Part shown: positions 34,953 to 45,790 of the stretch, one piece after another
Position numbering within the stretch: position 1 is the stretch's first letter
How the letters are laid out: each line of letters begins with the position of its first letter
Source: Isoetes taiwanensis
Lineage: Eukaryota > Streptophyta > Lycopodiopsida > Isoetales > Isoetaceae
Assembly: GCA_021234155.1 (NCBI GenBank)
Contig: JAJEKV010000055.1
Coordinates: 4,226,905 to 4,290,904, forward strand
DNA length: 64,000 nucleotides
Reading direction: 5' to 3'
Position numbers and translations under genes: made by a program
Notes under the pieces: model-generated
The model's database searches: none
What the model saw: the letters and a program-made list of their open reading frames with translations, nothing else
What the model was told of the DNA's origin: nothing

Positions 34953-36795
34953 ATATCCTTTCAGCTTGCAAAGAACCATAAGGGAAATGTTGCGCATTAG
35001 CTTTTGATTTCAACGAGTTGCTACATTTCTGTAAAACACGGAGAATTTACAAAGAAAAGATTAATGATAATTTTGCTTGACAGCAGCTCTGTAAGCCCAA
35101 AATTGTGATAACCCCAAGAAAGAAATAAAGAGCCAATTTTTCTGAGTTTACATTGTCGGTTAATATTGCATTGGTATGGAGCTAGAAATGATACATAACT
35201 CTGGTCATGGGCTTGTCAGGGCACACACTTCGCCTATCAAAATTGAGTAAGCTGTTTTGCGTTGTGAATTTTGGGAGTCCTCACACATGAATTCGAGATA
35301 GGCTTTTAAAAGAATTGAGAGAAATGTGAATGCAATAAAATGGATTGTGATGTTTATTACCTACGTGCAGGTTTATCATAAACAATTTAGTAAATTTTGC
35401 TGGATGTTGGCAGAATAGTTTCTGCATTTTGGTTGGCATGATACAACCAGCATAAGTTTGAGGAGTTTTGAGACATATTGATTTTTAATCATCGGCAAGG
35501 CATCTATGCAGAAACGTAAAGAAGCAAAATGTGCAATTTATATCTGATAACTTAGACCCCAGCTTTACCATGGCTGTTGGTAAATCAGAAAATGGGAAGC
35601 AGGAAACTCCGGAAGCAGGAAAATCCCATGGCAGGTGAGCCTTGTAAAGACTACGTCATTATCATTATTTAGGTCTTAATTTACTCTGTAAAGAAGATTA
35701 TGATCCATACTTGAATCAAAATCAGATGCAAGTCAAAGGACACAGAAATAAAAAACAATGAATCGGCCCTGTGAATCATAAATAAGCGATTGATCAAGTT
35801 TTGTCAGGTGGAAGGGGCTGACATTTAGCCATTTACATATTACAAGTTGCAGCCCAAAATAAATGTCCGTTTTCTATGCAGCTTGAATATGTAGCACCAT
35901 AACAGGGTTTCGGGGGATTTGATATGGATGACAATTCTTGAAACCATAGGCCATATAGCAAAAACAATTGAGTGGGTTGTTTTTTAAAAAAAATATAGAT
36001 TTAAAATAAAAAATAATCACGTTAGGTCATGTCGGTCAAAATAGTCGTATTAGGACATTGAGTTATTTTGATAGAGGTTCGAGCCCCCGTATTTCATATT
36101 CTAAAACCTTAGGCAAAGCCATATAGAAGCTCGATATTCCATCAAAACCTCAGGAAAACTCGTATTTCATACTTTAAAATCATAGGCGCTCCCAATCATA
36201 AACGACCATAAGCGAAATGAGAGGTGCCAGGAGGCTCCAACATACGATCTGGGCCGTAGGATCGACGGATCCGACGACTGTGATAGTACAATGTGCACCT
36301 CGTTTAGAATATGTAGCCCGATCTTCATAACATGTGATCTCGACTTTTGGATTAATCATTGTCTTTGCTTGTTGTGGTGCCTATAGTTTTTGCCATCCCA
36401 TTCCCTATGTTTGCTCCTAACATGACCCACAAAAACGTTATCAATAATTATTGAACATGGGTGAACATTTCTCAGAATTTCCATGGTTTTGTACTTGTGC
36501 AATGACATACATCTGAAGTATAAACACTATGTACATATGGGATTTTAGAACGTTTTCGATCTATAACATTTGCTCTGAGACATGAACTTAATCTTGATTA
36601 TGGCTTATTATGTTGAACAACAATGGTATATAAATGTTGCAGTAAAATATAATGACCATTCCTCCAGAACAGTTAAATTAATGATCATTCCTCCAGAACA
36701 ACTAAATTACATTCTTATATCGGACAATTAAAAAATCTCAACGTACAAGCAACAATAAGTAATCTAACATGCTTAATCAACAATAATAATGAAAT
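34953..36795. other. RPC3 3' flank and spacer, no gene seen
   Basis: No coding trace supported. Near 36058-36160 a phrase like CGTATTTCATA...AAAACC occurs twice at about 90-bp spacing. The sequence is otherwise AT-rich. Confidence 0.5.
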
Positions 36796-37677
36796 CTAAT
36801 CGTATTTAAATGCTACTGTCTGAATCTTGTTTCTAGCATCCAAAAGATGATTTTCACTTGGGTAACGCTTAATTGCATCATCAAGCACTCTAGAAGCTTC
36901 TTCATATTGTTTGAGTTCAGCAAGTGCTCTAGCCTTTCGATTAATGCTCTTTACATGAGTAGCGTCTATCTCAAGTGCTTTATTTGCATCCTCTAGTGCC
37001 TTGTCAAAATCCTTCATTCTAATCCATGCTTCAGACCTGCTCGACAAAGCATCTACCATTGTTTCTTTATGTTGAGAAGGATTACAAGATTGAATACACA
37101 AGGTATACATATCTATAGCATCTTTCCATTTTTTTGTTTTGAATATACGATTACCCTCTAGCTTTAGAGCATTTGAGTCCATTCCAGATGCCCAACTTGG
37201 AAACTCATCAAGACTTACTATATTTGCTGGTTCATCTACTCTCAAAACATTGATGCCAGTAGTACTGATCTTGAAGTACGGATCCTTAATGGCAATTTTG
37301 AGACCTTTTGGAAAATGCTTAGTCATTTTCGACCTTGCCACATTGTGGATATAAAGTATGCATGCTTTACCTCGTAAGTCCTCCACTATACTCTTAATGG
37401 TATCAACTTTGAAAGCATCAACACATAGAGTACCAAACAAGACTCTATTCTTGTGGATGGTGCCTACTTTTAGGTCAGAAATAGTGATTGGAAGAAGAGA
37501 AAATAAATCAAGGGTTGGAGTTTTGGGACTAGATGGCTCATAATAAATTGCACCATCTTTGGGCTTGGGAATTTCAGGTTTGAGAAAAGAATAAGTTTTC
37601 TCATGGATTGCGATGAGACTCTCCTTGTCCATGGCTTTTGATGCCATGATAGTTTTGAAGTGGAAATTGGAATCCAT
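36796..37677 (-). CDS. TPR-domain protein with conserved N-terminal module
   Basis: This is a single-exon, uninterrupted frame of 293 codons. Residues ~60-160 form a conserved module: ITISDLKVGTIHKNRVLFG, then VEDLRGKACILYIHN, then EPANIVSLDEFP. Residues ~168-290 read as three tetratricopeptide repeats: SNALKLEGNRIFKTKKWKDA, then DALSSRSEAWIRMKDFDKAL, then KSINRKARALAELKQYEEA. TPRs bind partner proteins. The N-terminal module reminds me of plant TPR-SET/SMYD-like proteins, but no SET domain follows, so that relation is tentative. The start codon sits 20 bp from duplicated upstream sequence also found near 38505. A broken paralogue lies at 11985-12695. No signal peptide or membrane segment is seen; a soluble location is likely. 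Confidence 0.8.
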   Translation of the reverse strand: MDSNFHFKTIMASKAMDKESLIAIHEKTYSFLKPEIPKPKDGAIYYEPSSPKTPTLDLFSLLPITISDLKVGTIHKNRVLFGTLCVDAFKVDTIKSIVEDLRGKACILYIHNVARSKMTKHFPKGLKIAIKDPYFKISTTGINVLRVDEPANIVSLDEFPSWASGMDSNALKLEGNRIFKTKKWKDAIDMYTLCIQSCNPSQHKETMVDALSSRSEAWIRMKDFDKALEDANKALEIDATHVKSINRKARALAELKQYEEASRVLDDAIKRYPSENHLLDARNKIQTVAFKYD

Positions 37678-38036
37678 GGTGCATGTTACATTGTTTTGCT
37701 GGAGTGGTGCTTAAATCATACCTAATAAGAGCATCTTTAGCTCCGATTCTACCTTATCACTGTCCTATTTTGTCACTAAAAAATGGTGTTGATTAGTGTC
37801 ATGATTCACATCGAAACAAAAGAGAAGAAAATGTTCAATATGCTTGTCTGCATGTATGTTTTATTTTTTATAGTATAATATTCACAATTTGATTTTATTT
37901 CCTTCGAAGTTTCTTTGAGGTGGCGTATTCTTGACATTATATACTATATAATAATAAGTAATAATAATCTTGGCGATTTTCACGCAACCCCCAAGTATTT
38001 AAGTCCATATTGCACACAAGAGCATGGAATAATTAA

Positions 38037-38246
38037 TCAATAATAATTTGGCACGTATTTTGGGTTCTCCGGCAATCTAAGTGGGGTTTCGTATTCGAGG
38101 GCCATGTTTGATTGTTTAAGAGACTTTTTAAGATTCCAAACAACTTCATCATCACTTTTGTTTTTTTTCCCAATTGGCTTAAAATAAGCTTTGCCTAAGC
38201 CAAAAGAGGAAAACTTAGTTTTGAAATTGGAAGCCATGTTGAACAT
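38037..38246 (-). CDS. Hypothetical 69-codon protein, possible duplicate of the TPR gene's 5' end
   Basis: The frame opens MFNMASNFKTKFSS, similar to MDSNFHFKTIMAS at the start of the TPR-family gene just downstream on the same strand. Upstream DNA (AAATCATACCTAATAAGAGC at 37711 and 38505) is also duplicated. The rest is Lys-rich and ends PENPKYVPNYY, without a known domain. It may be a small expressed gene or a duplicated 5' end with an unrelated tail. Confidence 0.35.
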   Translation of the reverse strand: MFNMASNFKTKFSSFGLGKAYFKPIGKKNKSDDEVVWNLKKSLKQSNMALEYETPLRLPENPKYVPNYY

Positions 38247-38271
38247 GGTTTTTACATTATACCTTTTTTTC

Positions 38272-38430
38272 TAGGCTTTTTTTTTTTTTTTTTTTTTTGG
38301 GGGGTACCAATTGTAGATGAACTTGTATTTCCTCCTTAAAAAATGTTCATGCTAAAACAAAGATATATTGTAGATTGATCAACTTGTGTTTCCTCCTTAA
38401 AAAACATTCATGCTAAAACAAAGATATGAT
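38272..38430. repeat. Poly-T run and ~62-bp tandem duplication
   Basis: A long T run followed by GGGGGG lies at about 38278-38304. Then the block CTTGTATTTCCTCCTTAAAA with TTCATGCTAAAACAAAGATA is repeated twice (38321-38428). Confidence 0.75.
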
Positions 38431-38551
38431 TATATGCTTGTGCCACAAAAGTCATCCTTGTATGGAGCATAAACGTCACTTGTAAAGAGCATACCTAAAT
38501 ACCTTAAATCATACCTAATAAGAGCATATCCTTGTAAAGTCATCCTTTTAC

Positions 38552-38670
38552 GGAGCATAAACGTCACTTTTATGCCATTTATGACATTTGTGCTCCCCAA
38601 ATGGCACAAAAGTGACGTTTATGCTCCATAAAAAGGCGGAGCATAAAGGTCACTTTTGTGCCATTTCTAC
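38552..38670. repeat. 29-bp inverted repeat hairpin plus a third direct copy
   Basis: Left arm 38552-38580 and right arm 38599-38627 are reverse complements with one mismatch across 29 bp, separated by an 18-bp loop. A third, direct copy of the arm starts at 38638 and a partial fourth (GGAGCATAAACGTCACTT) lies at 38464. The arm core is GGAGCATAAACGTCACTTTT. Confidence 0.85.
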
Positions 38671-40855
38671 CTGTTTTTGTAGTAGTGGGAACAACAGATT
38701 TTTGCACTCTAAAAAACATTGTCATGAGATTGAAAGATGAGTGGAAGACTAGGGGAATTTGAATAGAATATAAAAATGGAATGATGGAAAGAAAGGTAAT
38801 ATGGCAGATGTATATGATGAGTAAGAGAATGGACCTGCACATGGAAAACAAAAGTATTATTATATGTCACTAGTGAATGGATTTGTGAGCAGTGACATGG
38901 AGATATGAATATTGGTGATAATTAGGCACAAGATTAGAAGGATGAAATGGAAGTGACAAGCAGATGAATCCGTAAAGGACAACATATGACCCCATTAGTA
39001 TGACCAACTACTAAAATGGTAGAGATGACAACAATGTTCTTTGGAAAAAAGGAAATAGCAAGAGCAGTGCTTTGAATTGGAAGGAAGCTAGTCAATGCAC
39101 ATATGACAATAATGAAGATCTAGTAGATGAAACTGCAAATGGAAAAATTGCATCCGGTTAGCAATTTAACTATCTTTTTTTTTTTTGTATGGAACACTAT
39201 GATGGCAATCAGAGGAATGTAGGTGCATGGAAGTTGGATAATGTGATTTGGCCAATCAAATAACAGGTGAAATGGATGTCTGAGGATGGATCTGCAGTGA
39301 GGACATGAAATATTAGGAAATAAAAAAGCTTTTTCTTTTGTCTTTTGTTTTTCTTTAGCAGGCTTGCCTAACCCCCCCTCCAACAATTCCTCAAAATCTA
39401 GCCTGCCCACCTGTCTGCTACATCATGTCGAATATGACATGGATCTATCTTTATCGTTGTTTTTCTTATTTTGTAATCCTACGGCTAGGGATTCCTAAAA
39501 ATTTGCCTTCAGATCACTTTGCCGGAGCATGAAACTGGTAGAGCATGAAGCATAACATGATGCTTGGTATTGTAGTATTGAGCTTTCTATGAGCTCATAT
39601 CCCATGCACTAATTTTATGGCAATATTATGGAAAAAGGTAATGGCAGATTGCGACTATGCTGCATCTCATCTTGCCGTTTTCAAAGTGTCATTTCACGTC
39701 ATTACTTATATCTTAGTTTTTATTAGAGTTTTAAGGTGTCTAGGTCCATGAAAGTTCTTTATGGCTTTAAACATTTATTCTATATTGATATTGAGTTGTG
39801 GTTTCTGAGAAATGATGGAGATTTCACATGCACAAATACTTGGAACTTACATGGATGCTGAGTTACAGGCCAAAATGGGTGTCTTTTTTCACTGCCATTG
39901 GTGGCCAAGTGGGCATGAAGCTGGCATACATTTAGCTCTAATTATTCTAGAAGAAGTTGTTGACAAAGATGGAGGACAAGGAAAGCACTTCTCGACAAGT
40001 GGTTCTATTACATGCTTCTGAATAAGCTGGAGAGAGTTCCTTACATTTCTACTATCCCCATCATTTTTCATCTCCTTGTTGCATATGTTTCCCTCTCTTT
40101 ACAGGGTATATATATGTCTTCTATTCACAAGAAATCTAGTTGTTTTTTTATTCATCTTCTTCGAATTAAGCTAGATCCCCACATCTCTCAGGTTCTCCAT
40201 GCCCTATCGGTTGAATAGGCTCCGCCTCCTCCTCCAATTGGCTCCAAATTGAATTGGGGCAAAATGGGGATAAAGACCCAATTTGCCTGAACCAAATTTG
40301 GCAATTCTTCCTTGCCCAATCTATTTGGGCTAGGTGGTAGTTTCCTAAACTAAACTATTGATAATTAATTGCTAATTGAATTAGTCATTAATTGGGTTAA
40401 TATATGCCTCTCTAAAATTAGAATTTTGCCCGAATTTCGAACTAGGGTTTGGGCTAACGTTAATTACTATGCCTAAAATCAATGTAATGTACTACCCTAT
40501 TAAGTCAACACGTAAATGGTCAACAAACCCTTACATACTTCTAGTGATGTGCCATGTCTTTGTACGTATAGCATATAAATACGTGGAACGTCACATTCTC
40601 CCCACCTTAGAATTGATGCTGTCCTCATCATCAAGACTATTCTTGCTCTTTGGTAGCACATCACATGCAACAAGGTAAAGTCTCCCCTCCTTAAAGTGGA
40701 TGATAAAAACACATTCTATTCTATTCTTAAAGTGGTGTGAGATTATAAGTAACACAGAAGTTGTCATTTTCAAAGTGATCAAATTTGAAATTACTTGTAA
40801 TGTGCAATTCATAATTCTGAGAGAATTGTTGAACGAGAACATGAACTAGAAGAAG
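38671..40855. other. No recognisable gene
   Basis: Open frames at 38851-38579, 39410-39120 (minus) and 39812-40021 (plus) show no family motif. A GGCTCCGCCTCCTCC / GGCTCCAAATTGAATTGGGG stretch at 40218-40262 is GC-richer than the rest but not coding as far as I can tell. Confidence 0.45.
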
Positions 40856-41029
40856 AATAGAATAGAATAGAATAGAATAGAATAGGTTTTTAGCGTCCAC
40901 GGAGACCAATTGGCCTATGGGACCCAAACAAAAAAGAGAGCAGCAAGCATATTACTGACAGGATTAAAAAACCCCCGCCCCGAAGGGTTTTCGAGGGAAA
41001 AACCTTAGCAGTAATAAGCCTGCTGGCAC

Positions 41030-44000
41030 ACTATACAATTGCATAGGACAGTTCAATACCGTCCCGTAGGACACAAACGAGTCCGTGCATCCATAACCTC
41101 ACGGAGGTATGACCCCAACAAACCACACGGACGCCGTAGCCAATAACCGATGCAACGGTGGCGGGCACTAATGTCGAACATATCGCTCCGGATATGGGCA
41201 AATGTTTGAAGTGTCCGGAGGGCATGACATTCATCCTCAATCGCCACGGTGGCAACAGCAAAAGCCTTTGCTCCCGCGTGCTTCACGAGCCCAACGCCCT
41301 GTCTCAATCGCGGAGGCGATGTGCCCGTCGCGAATGGAAGCTATAAGCCCGCGTTTCTTCATGGGTAGCCGGGTGTACAAATGCTTGGTGGGGGCCTCTT
41401 GTGAGCCTAGGATTGACTTCTTTGGCGATAGTGTGCCACAACATGTGTCGAGCCTCTGCATCCCAAACTTCTTGAAGGAAAGTAGCATCAAGGTATAGTT
41501 TAAGTGCCTCGCGATCTTTCTTTGTCGACTGGACACATCGTTTTGCTGCACACCTCGCGTAAGTGAGAACCACCGGCACGCTTGTCTTTCCAGCCCGGAT
41601 TTCAGGCGTTGGGGGACCCATTGCCGTGGCCAAAGCAAAGGCGGGGAACAAGCGTGTATCGACCATAGCGACCACCTTTTGGAAGTAAACGATATGGCGT
41701 TCCAATGCGCCCCGTTGAAGGGGTAGAAAGCCCGTCTCACGAGTAGGATCCGTGCGGAACTGTGGACTTCACCCCCCTGGCCCGTGCCAAGAAGGCCTTC
41801 ACTTTTGCCGCCGAGGTCATTCCGTGTGTTGAGGGATATCACCGGACCCCAAACTTCGCCCCATACAAAAGGGCCGGCTCAACCAAGGCCCAAACAAATG
41901 TGATTTGGTGACCCTGTGCATACAACTCGCCTTTGTGGTCGTTTGTTACGCATGGCATATAGTGCTTTCCAACCCGCAGTGACCCGCGGCGATAAGCATC
42001 CCAATGGGTGGTAGTTGAGAACTCAATCCCCAAGTACTTGTAGGTCGGAGCCACCTCTACCTCTTGCCCCGGTAAGTGAATGTGGGAAGCCTTGGGTGAC
42101 GGGATGATGCAACTAGCGACACCCTAGTTTTGGCCAAGTTAACTTCGCATGCCGGTGAATTGGCAAAAGTGTCAAGAGCATCCAGGTGGCGTTGCATGTC
42201 CTCGGAGTATAGGCCATGAGGTTGACATCGTCGGCATATATGAGTTCTTGGATTGTGTGATGCATGATATGTGCGCCGCACCTCCATGCTCGAGAGCCAA
42301 TCTTCCAACCGATCAATGTACGTGCCAAAGAGTGTGGGGGAGGGGCAACCCCGACGCGACTCAATGCTACCGTCCCGGCCGTCTTTGCTGATGTGATACG
42401 GCCCGAGCATGCCTCATACGACCTATATCTTGCATTACGCAAGTCCGGGGGTCCCCGGTACCGCCCCAATCTGTCCCATAGCTTATTGCGGGTAATCGTG
42501 GTCGAATGCCTTTGCAAAATCCACGAAACAACAATGCAGTTCTCTCCGGCAATTCCTGCTATCTTCAATCAATGTGCTTGAGTGAAGATATGATCAATGG
42601 TGGAATGTGCGGGCGAAAAACCCACTTTGTGTAAGAGCTCTCACCTCCGTTTCCCTCTGCCCATATTGTCACCGCCTCAAGGATGCCGATAACGGTTTTG
42701 CAAAGAGAGAGCTGACCATAATAGTACGGTAGTTGGCGGACATTGAGGGTCCCCGCTTTGTATATGGGCACTACTCTACTAGTGGTCCATTGCGTAGGGG
42801 AAGCCTTCTCGCAATGCTTTATTGAACAATGCCGTGAGAGAACAGGCACCGGTGGAGGCCCAACCCATTTCGAAGCTCTGCATGCCATCTAAATCTTTGC
42901 CTTCCCATTAGCTAGGGCGTTTGAGGCCCATGATGACATCCCCTCTGTGATAACCGAGCCATGCCTATCTGTGGGAGGGATCGGTGCCCGCCCCCCGAGC
43001 CGGGTCATACAAACCGCTTGCAAATAATCGTACCCATTGCTCCGGGTGATGTTCCCTCGTGGGTCGCGGCGGGCTTGCTCAAGACCCTTCTCGAGAATGT
43101 CTGGGGTGTCGGTCCGGAGACCAAACATCTTCTTCGATGCTCTCTGCGAGGTATCCGGCCTTCTTGTTCTTGAGAAAGGAACGGTATTGACCGACGGCCC
43201 GTGGGCGAGATGGGATCGATGACTTGCGGAGTGTCGTTTGATCTCCCGACACTCATCATCAAACCATCTTGCGGGGAAGGTGGTGGTGTCCGAGGCTTGC
43301 CGTGGCGGCCTCTCCCAAAGCATCTTTCTCGTGCCGTCGAAGCGGTGGAGTCACCGGAAAGCAGGTGTTCTTGAAGTGTGGGGAGTTGCAAGCCCCCGCC
43401 GGATCATGCTCAAGCGGTTGGGCATAGGTCCCTCGCGGTGCGTAGTCCAGCGCACTGGGGCACCCGGTGTTGAGGCGTGGGTGCACGGGGGAGCTTCCCA
43501 CCGGAGATGCATGAACAGGGGGCGGTGGTGAGTCTACTTCCCCCGTCCAGTGTAATCCGTCCCGATGGAAAAATGAGTAACCCGGAGGTGCATACCCGTT
43601 CCTCAACCGCCAGGATAATCCACCACACCGGAGCCGCCCCTTGGTTCTCCCGCTACAAGTGCAAAGACCCGCTGGAAGATGGCCATTGCACCAACCCATT
43701 ACGAGATAACCGGGTCAAAGATACTACCCAAAGAATAAAGAATCGCCATATAGCGCCAAATATGGTCGTCATCCGATATCCTTGACCAAGCCACCTCTGC
43801 GGGGTTCAAGCGCAAGGCGTCCCTCTCGCGCCAGGCTCAAATTTGAACCTGCTTTCGGCTCACGGCGCGTGCATTAAAGTCGCCAAACAACATAACCCCC
43901 TTGGCCCGTTTGTGTCTTTGTATGTCATCATATAGATCGACATAAGGCTCCAATCGATCCACATCCGAATGAGTGTTATAAAAGTTGCTCTCGGCATGTG

Positions 44001-44300
44001 GAAAGTAGCATCTTTGCTATGAGGAGAGTGTCGCCACCGTCATGCCGCACGCACCCACAAGTAGCGATTGTACACATGCTGTTTTGTGCAACGAGACCGG
44101 AGTGCCTCAAGGTTGCACTAGTAGCAGTAACCCCGCCATGCCCTCGCTTGCACGTGCACTCATTGAACACCGAAAATGCGGATAGCTTTGGGAGGTTCGG
44201 TAGTGCGTTCCGCATGCTCCCATGTTTCCATGAGGAAAATGAGATCCATATCCTGTGCAATAGAGTTGAGACTCTCGCCTTTACGCGGGGAAGCCCCGAG
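41030..44300 (-). pseudogene. LINE ORF2: APE endonuclease and reverse transcriptase, frame-broken
   Basis: In order on the minus strand: an endonuclease start with DLIFLMETWE (about 44250-44220), the endonuclease motif VMLFGDFNAR (about 43905-43870), reverse transcriptase motifs SRVVPIYKAG (about 42785-42755), GCPSPTLFGTYIDRLEDW (about 42350-42295) and the catalytic YADD within LIYADDVNLMAY (about 42245-42210), then YKYLGI (about 42040), and a C-terminal zinc-binding segment around EDECHALRT (about 41240). These nick the target DNA and copy the element RNA. At least eight frame changes separate the parts, so no full product is possible. Confidence 0.88.
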
Positions 44301-44639
44301 TTCAAGACACCATCCCGGAGGCACGGTTCCTATTTGCCGGCATTCGATGTGGGCCTTCGATGATCTGCCCCTTGTTGCGGGGGGAGCGGTGTGTCGCGGC
44401 GCTAAGCGGCCGGTCGGCGGTGGGAGCGGGGAGGTGCGGTAGGTGCGGCAGCAGCGGCGGCAGCGGCGGCGGCGAGTGGCGGCGGCGGCGCGTGCCTCGG
44501 CTACCTCGGTGGCGCCGCCTGAAAAATCGCGGCTTGCCCCGGACAAGGCTGCGGCCCCCCTCCCGGCGGGGACGTCCCCGACTGGGGCCACGCTGCCGCG
44601 GTGGGACTCCCCGTTGCATCGGGGTGAGATCCCGGTCAA

Positions 44640-45360
44640 CATACTCTGAAGCGGTTCCCTTGATTGTCTACTCGGCGCAGGATGGCCTCCCGTACTGCGA
44701 TGTCCCCATCGTGAAGGTGACAACACGCCGGGCGATGCGTGCGTTGAGCCCCAAGGCGGCTTCGCTCTAGCAATGTGTACCGCAATCCGAATGCCATTCG
44801 AGATAGGATCTCATCCCGACGCGCTTGGTGAGATCTTCTCCGCCTCCTCGAGAGTCCACGCACCACCACATTATGGCGTCGGGCGGCCCCCGCTGGCGCT
44901 CCATCGAGTCGAGGGGCAACATTAGTTGTCCCAAAGCCGGTGGCCTTTGTTAGGTACTGGAGTGTGTGGGCTGCCTCCAAGCCCGCGGTGTGGTGTGCAA
45001 GATGGAGGAGGTGGCGGCGCCTCAATGCCTCGCTTGGCTGGCGCACTGTGGGGCCGTAAGGGGCGATGGCGCTTGGCGTCCCTCGTGTTGCACCCTCTGC
45101 CGCCTCGGGAGTCGGGAGCCTAGCTCCCATGGAATCTCTTTGCGGCCAACTCATTTGTGCGGTCTGCAGTGTTCATGGACCTCGAGCACGAGGCCGCCTT
45201 GTTGCCGGGCAATGGTTGCTTTGAGCTCCTGGATCTCCTGATCTTGTGTCTCAGCCCTACTCTGCAGGGTTCTTAGCTCTGCCTGGTTGGCTTCGACGAT
45301 GGCTAGGATCTGGAACACCTTATTGGCGCGCCATGGGTCGCCTAGAGAGACTGATAGTGT
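44640..45360 (-). pseudogene. LINE ORF1-like protein remnant
   Basis: Upstream of ORF2 on the same strand. The N-terminal trace (about 45320-45190) reads like a coiled coil: ILAIVEANQAELRTLQSRAE and then IQELKATIARQQ. Downstream lies NVVVRGLSRRRRRS (about 44890-44850), resembling the RNA-binding ORF1p core of L1-type elements. The two parts are in different frames. ORF1 proteins coat the element RNA. Confidence 0.6.
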
Positions 45361-45369
45361 GTTGAAAAA

Positions 45370-45620
45370 GAGCAGGGAGGAAGATGGGGGAGGAAGGCTA
45401 GAGAGATAGAGCAGGGAGGAAGATAGGATGTAAGAAGGCTAGAGAGATTGAGCAGAGAGGAAAAAGGTAAGAGAGAGAAAGTGAGGTCAGGGAGGGCTAG
45501 AGAGAGAAAGTGAGCTAGAGAGAGAAAGTGCTAGGCGCTAGAGAGAGAAAGTGAGGTCAGAGAGGGCTAGAGAGAGAAAGTGCTAGGGGCTAGAGAGAGA
45601 ATGTGCTAGGCGCTAGAGGA
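45370..45620. repeat. Degenerate GA-rich tandem repeats 5' of the LINE
   Basis: Units built from CTAGAGAGAGAAAGTG, GAGGTCAGGGAGGG and GTGCTAGGCG repeat with variable order and spacing. Because the array directly abuts the 5' side of the LINE it may be part of its 5' UTR. Confidence 0.75.
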
Positions 45621-45632
45621 GGCAGATAGATA

Positions 45633-45790
45633 CTGTTAACCTTGCAATGCCAACATCCAGTACAACTAATCTATTGAACGATGTTATGCAAAATGCGACA
45701 TAGCAATTCCTGTTAACCTTGCAATGTCAACATCCAGTACAACTAATCTATTGAACGATGTTATGCAGAATGCGACATAGCAATTCCTGA
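45633..45790. repeat. Perfectly adjacent ~79-bp tandem duplication
   Basis: The block starting CTGTTAACCTTGCAATG and ending GCGACATAGCAATTC occurs twice back to back with only two base differences (C/T and A/G). Confidence 0.9.

Larger units (their letters stand above)
40856..45360 (-). mobile_element. LINE (APE-type non-LTR retrotransposon), nearly full length, decayed
   Basis: The element reads on the minus strand: ORF1 (45360-44640), ORF2 endonuclease and reverse transcriptase (44300-41030), a 3' UTR, and a 3' tail of CTATT units (six AATAG copies on the plus strand at 40856-40885). The region is GC-rich, in contrast to its surroundings. Numerous indels break the frames. The 3' UTR (GGATTAAAAAACCCC at about 40960) and tail are shared with the truncated copy at 55629. 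No target duplication was identified. Confidence 0.88.

Noticed and set aside
36060-36090. Possible tRNA-like B box (GGTTCGAGCCC) suggesting a SINE or tRNA gene
   Set aside because: No convincing A box at the right distance, no cloverleaf and no poly-A or T terminator could be found.
41158-42581. Plus-strand open frames across the LINE
   Set aside because: They are antisense shadows of the LINE reverse transcriptase and C-terminal region.
43998-44770. Overlapping 100-190 codon frames on both strands in GC-rich DNA
   Set aside because: High GC keeps frames open by chance; only the minus-strand traces with endonuclease and ORF1 motifs are supported.
45633-45790. Duplication as LINE target-site duplication
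   Set aside because: The two units are adjacent to each other and both on the same side of the LINE, so they cannot be its target duplication.
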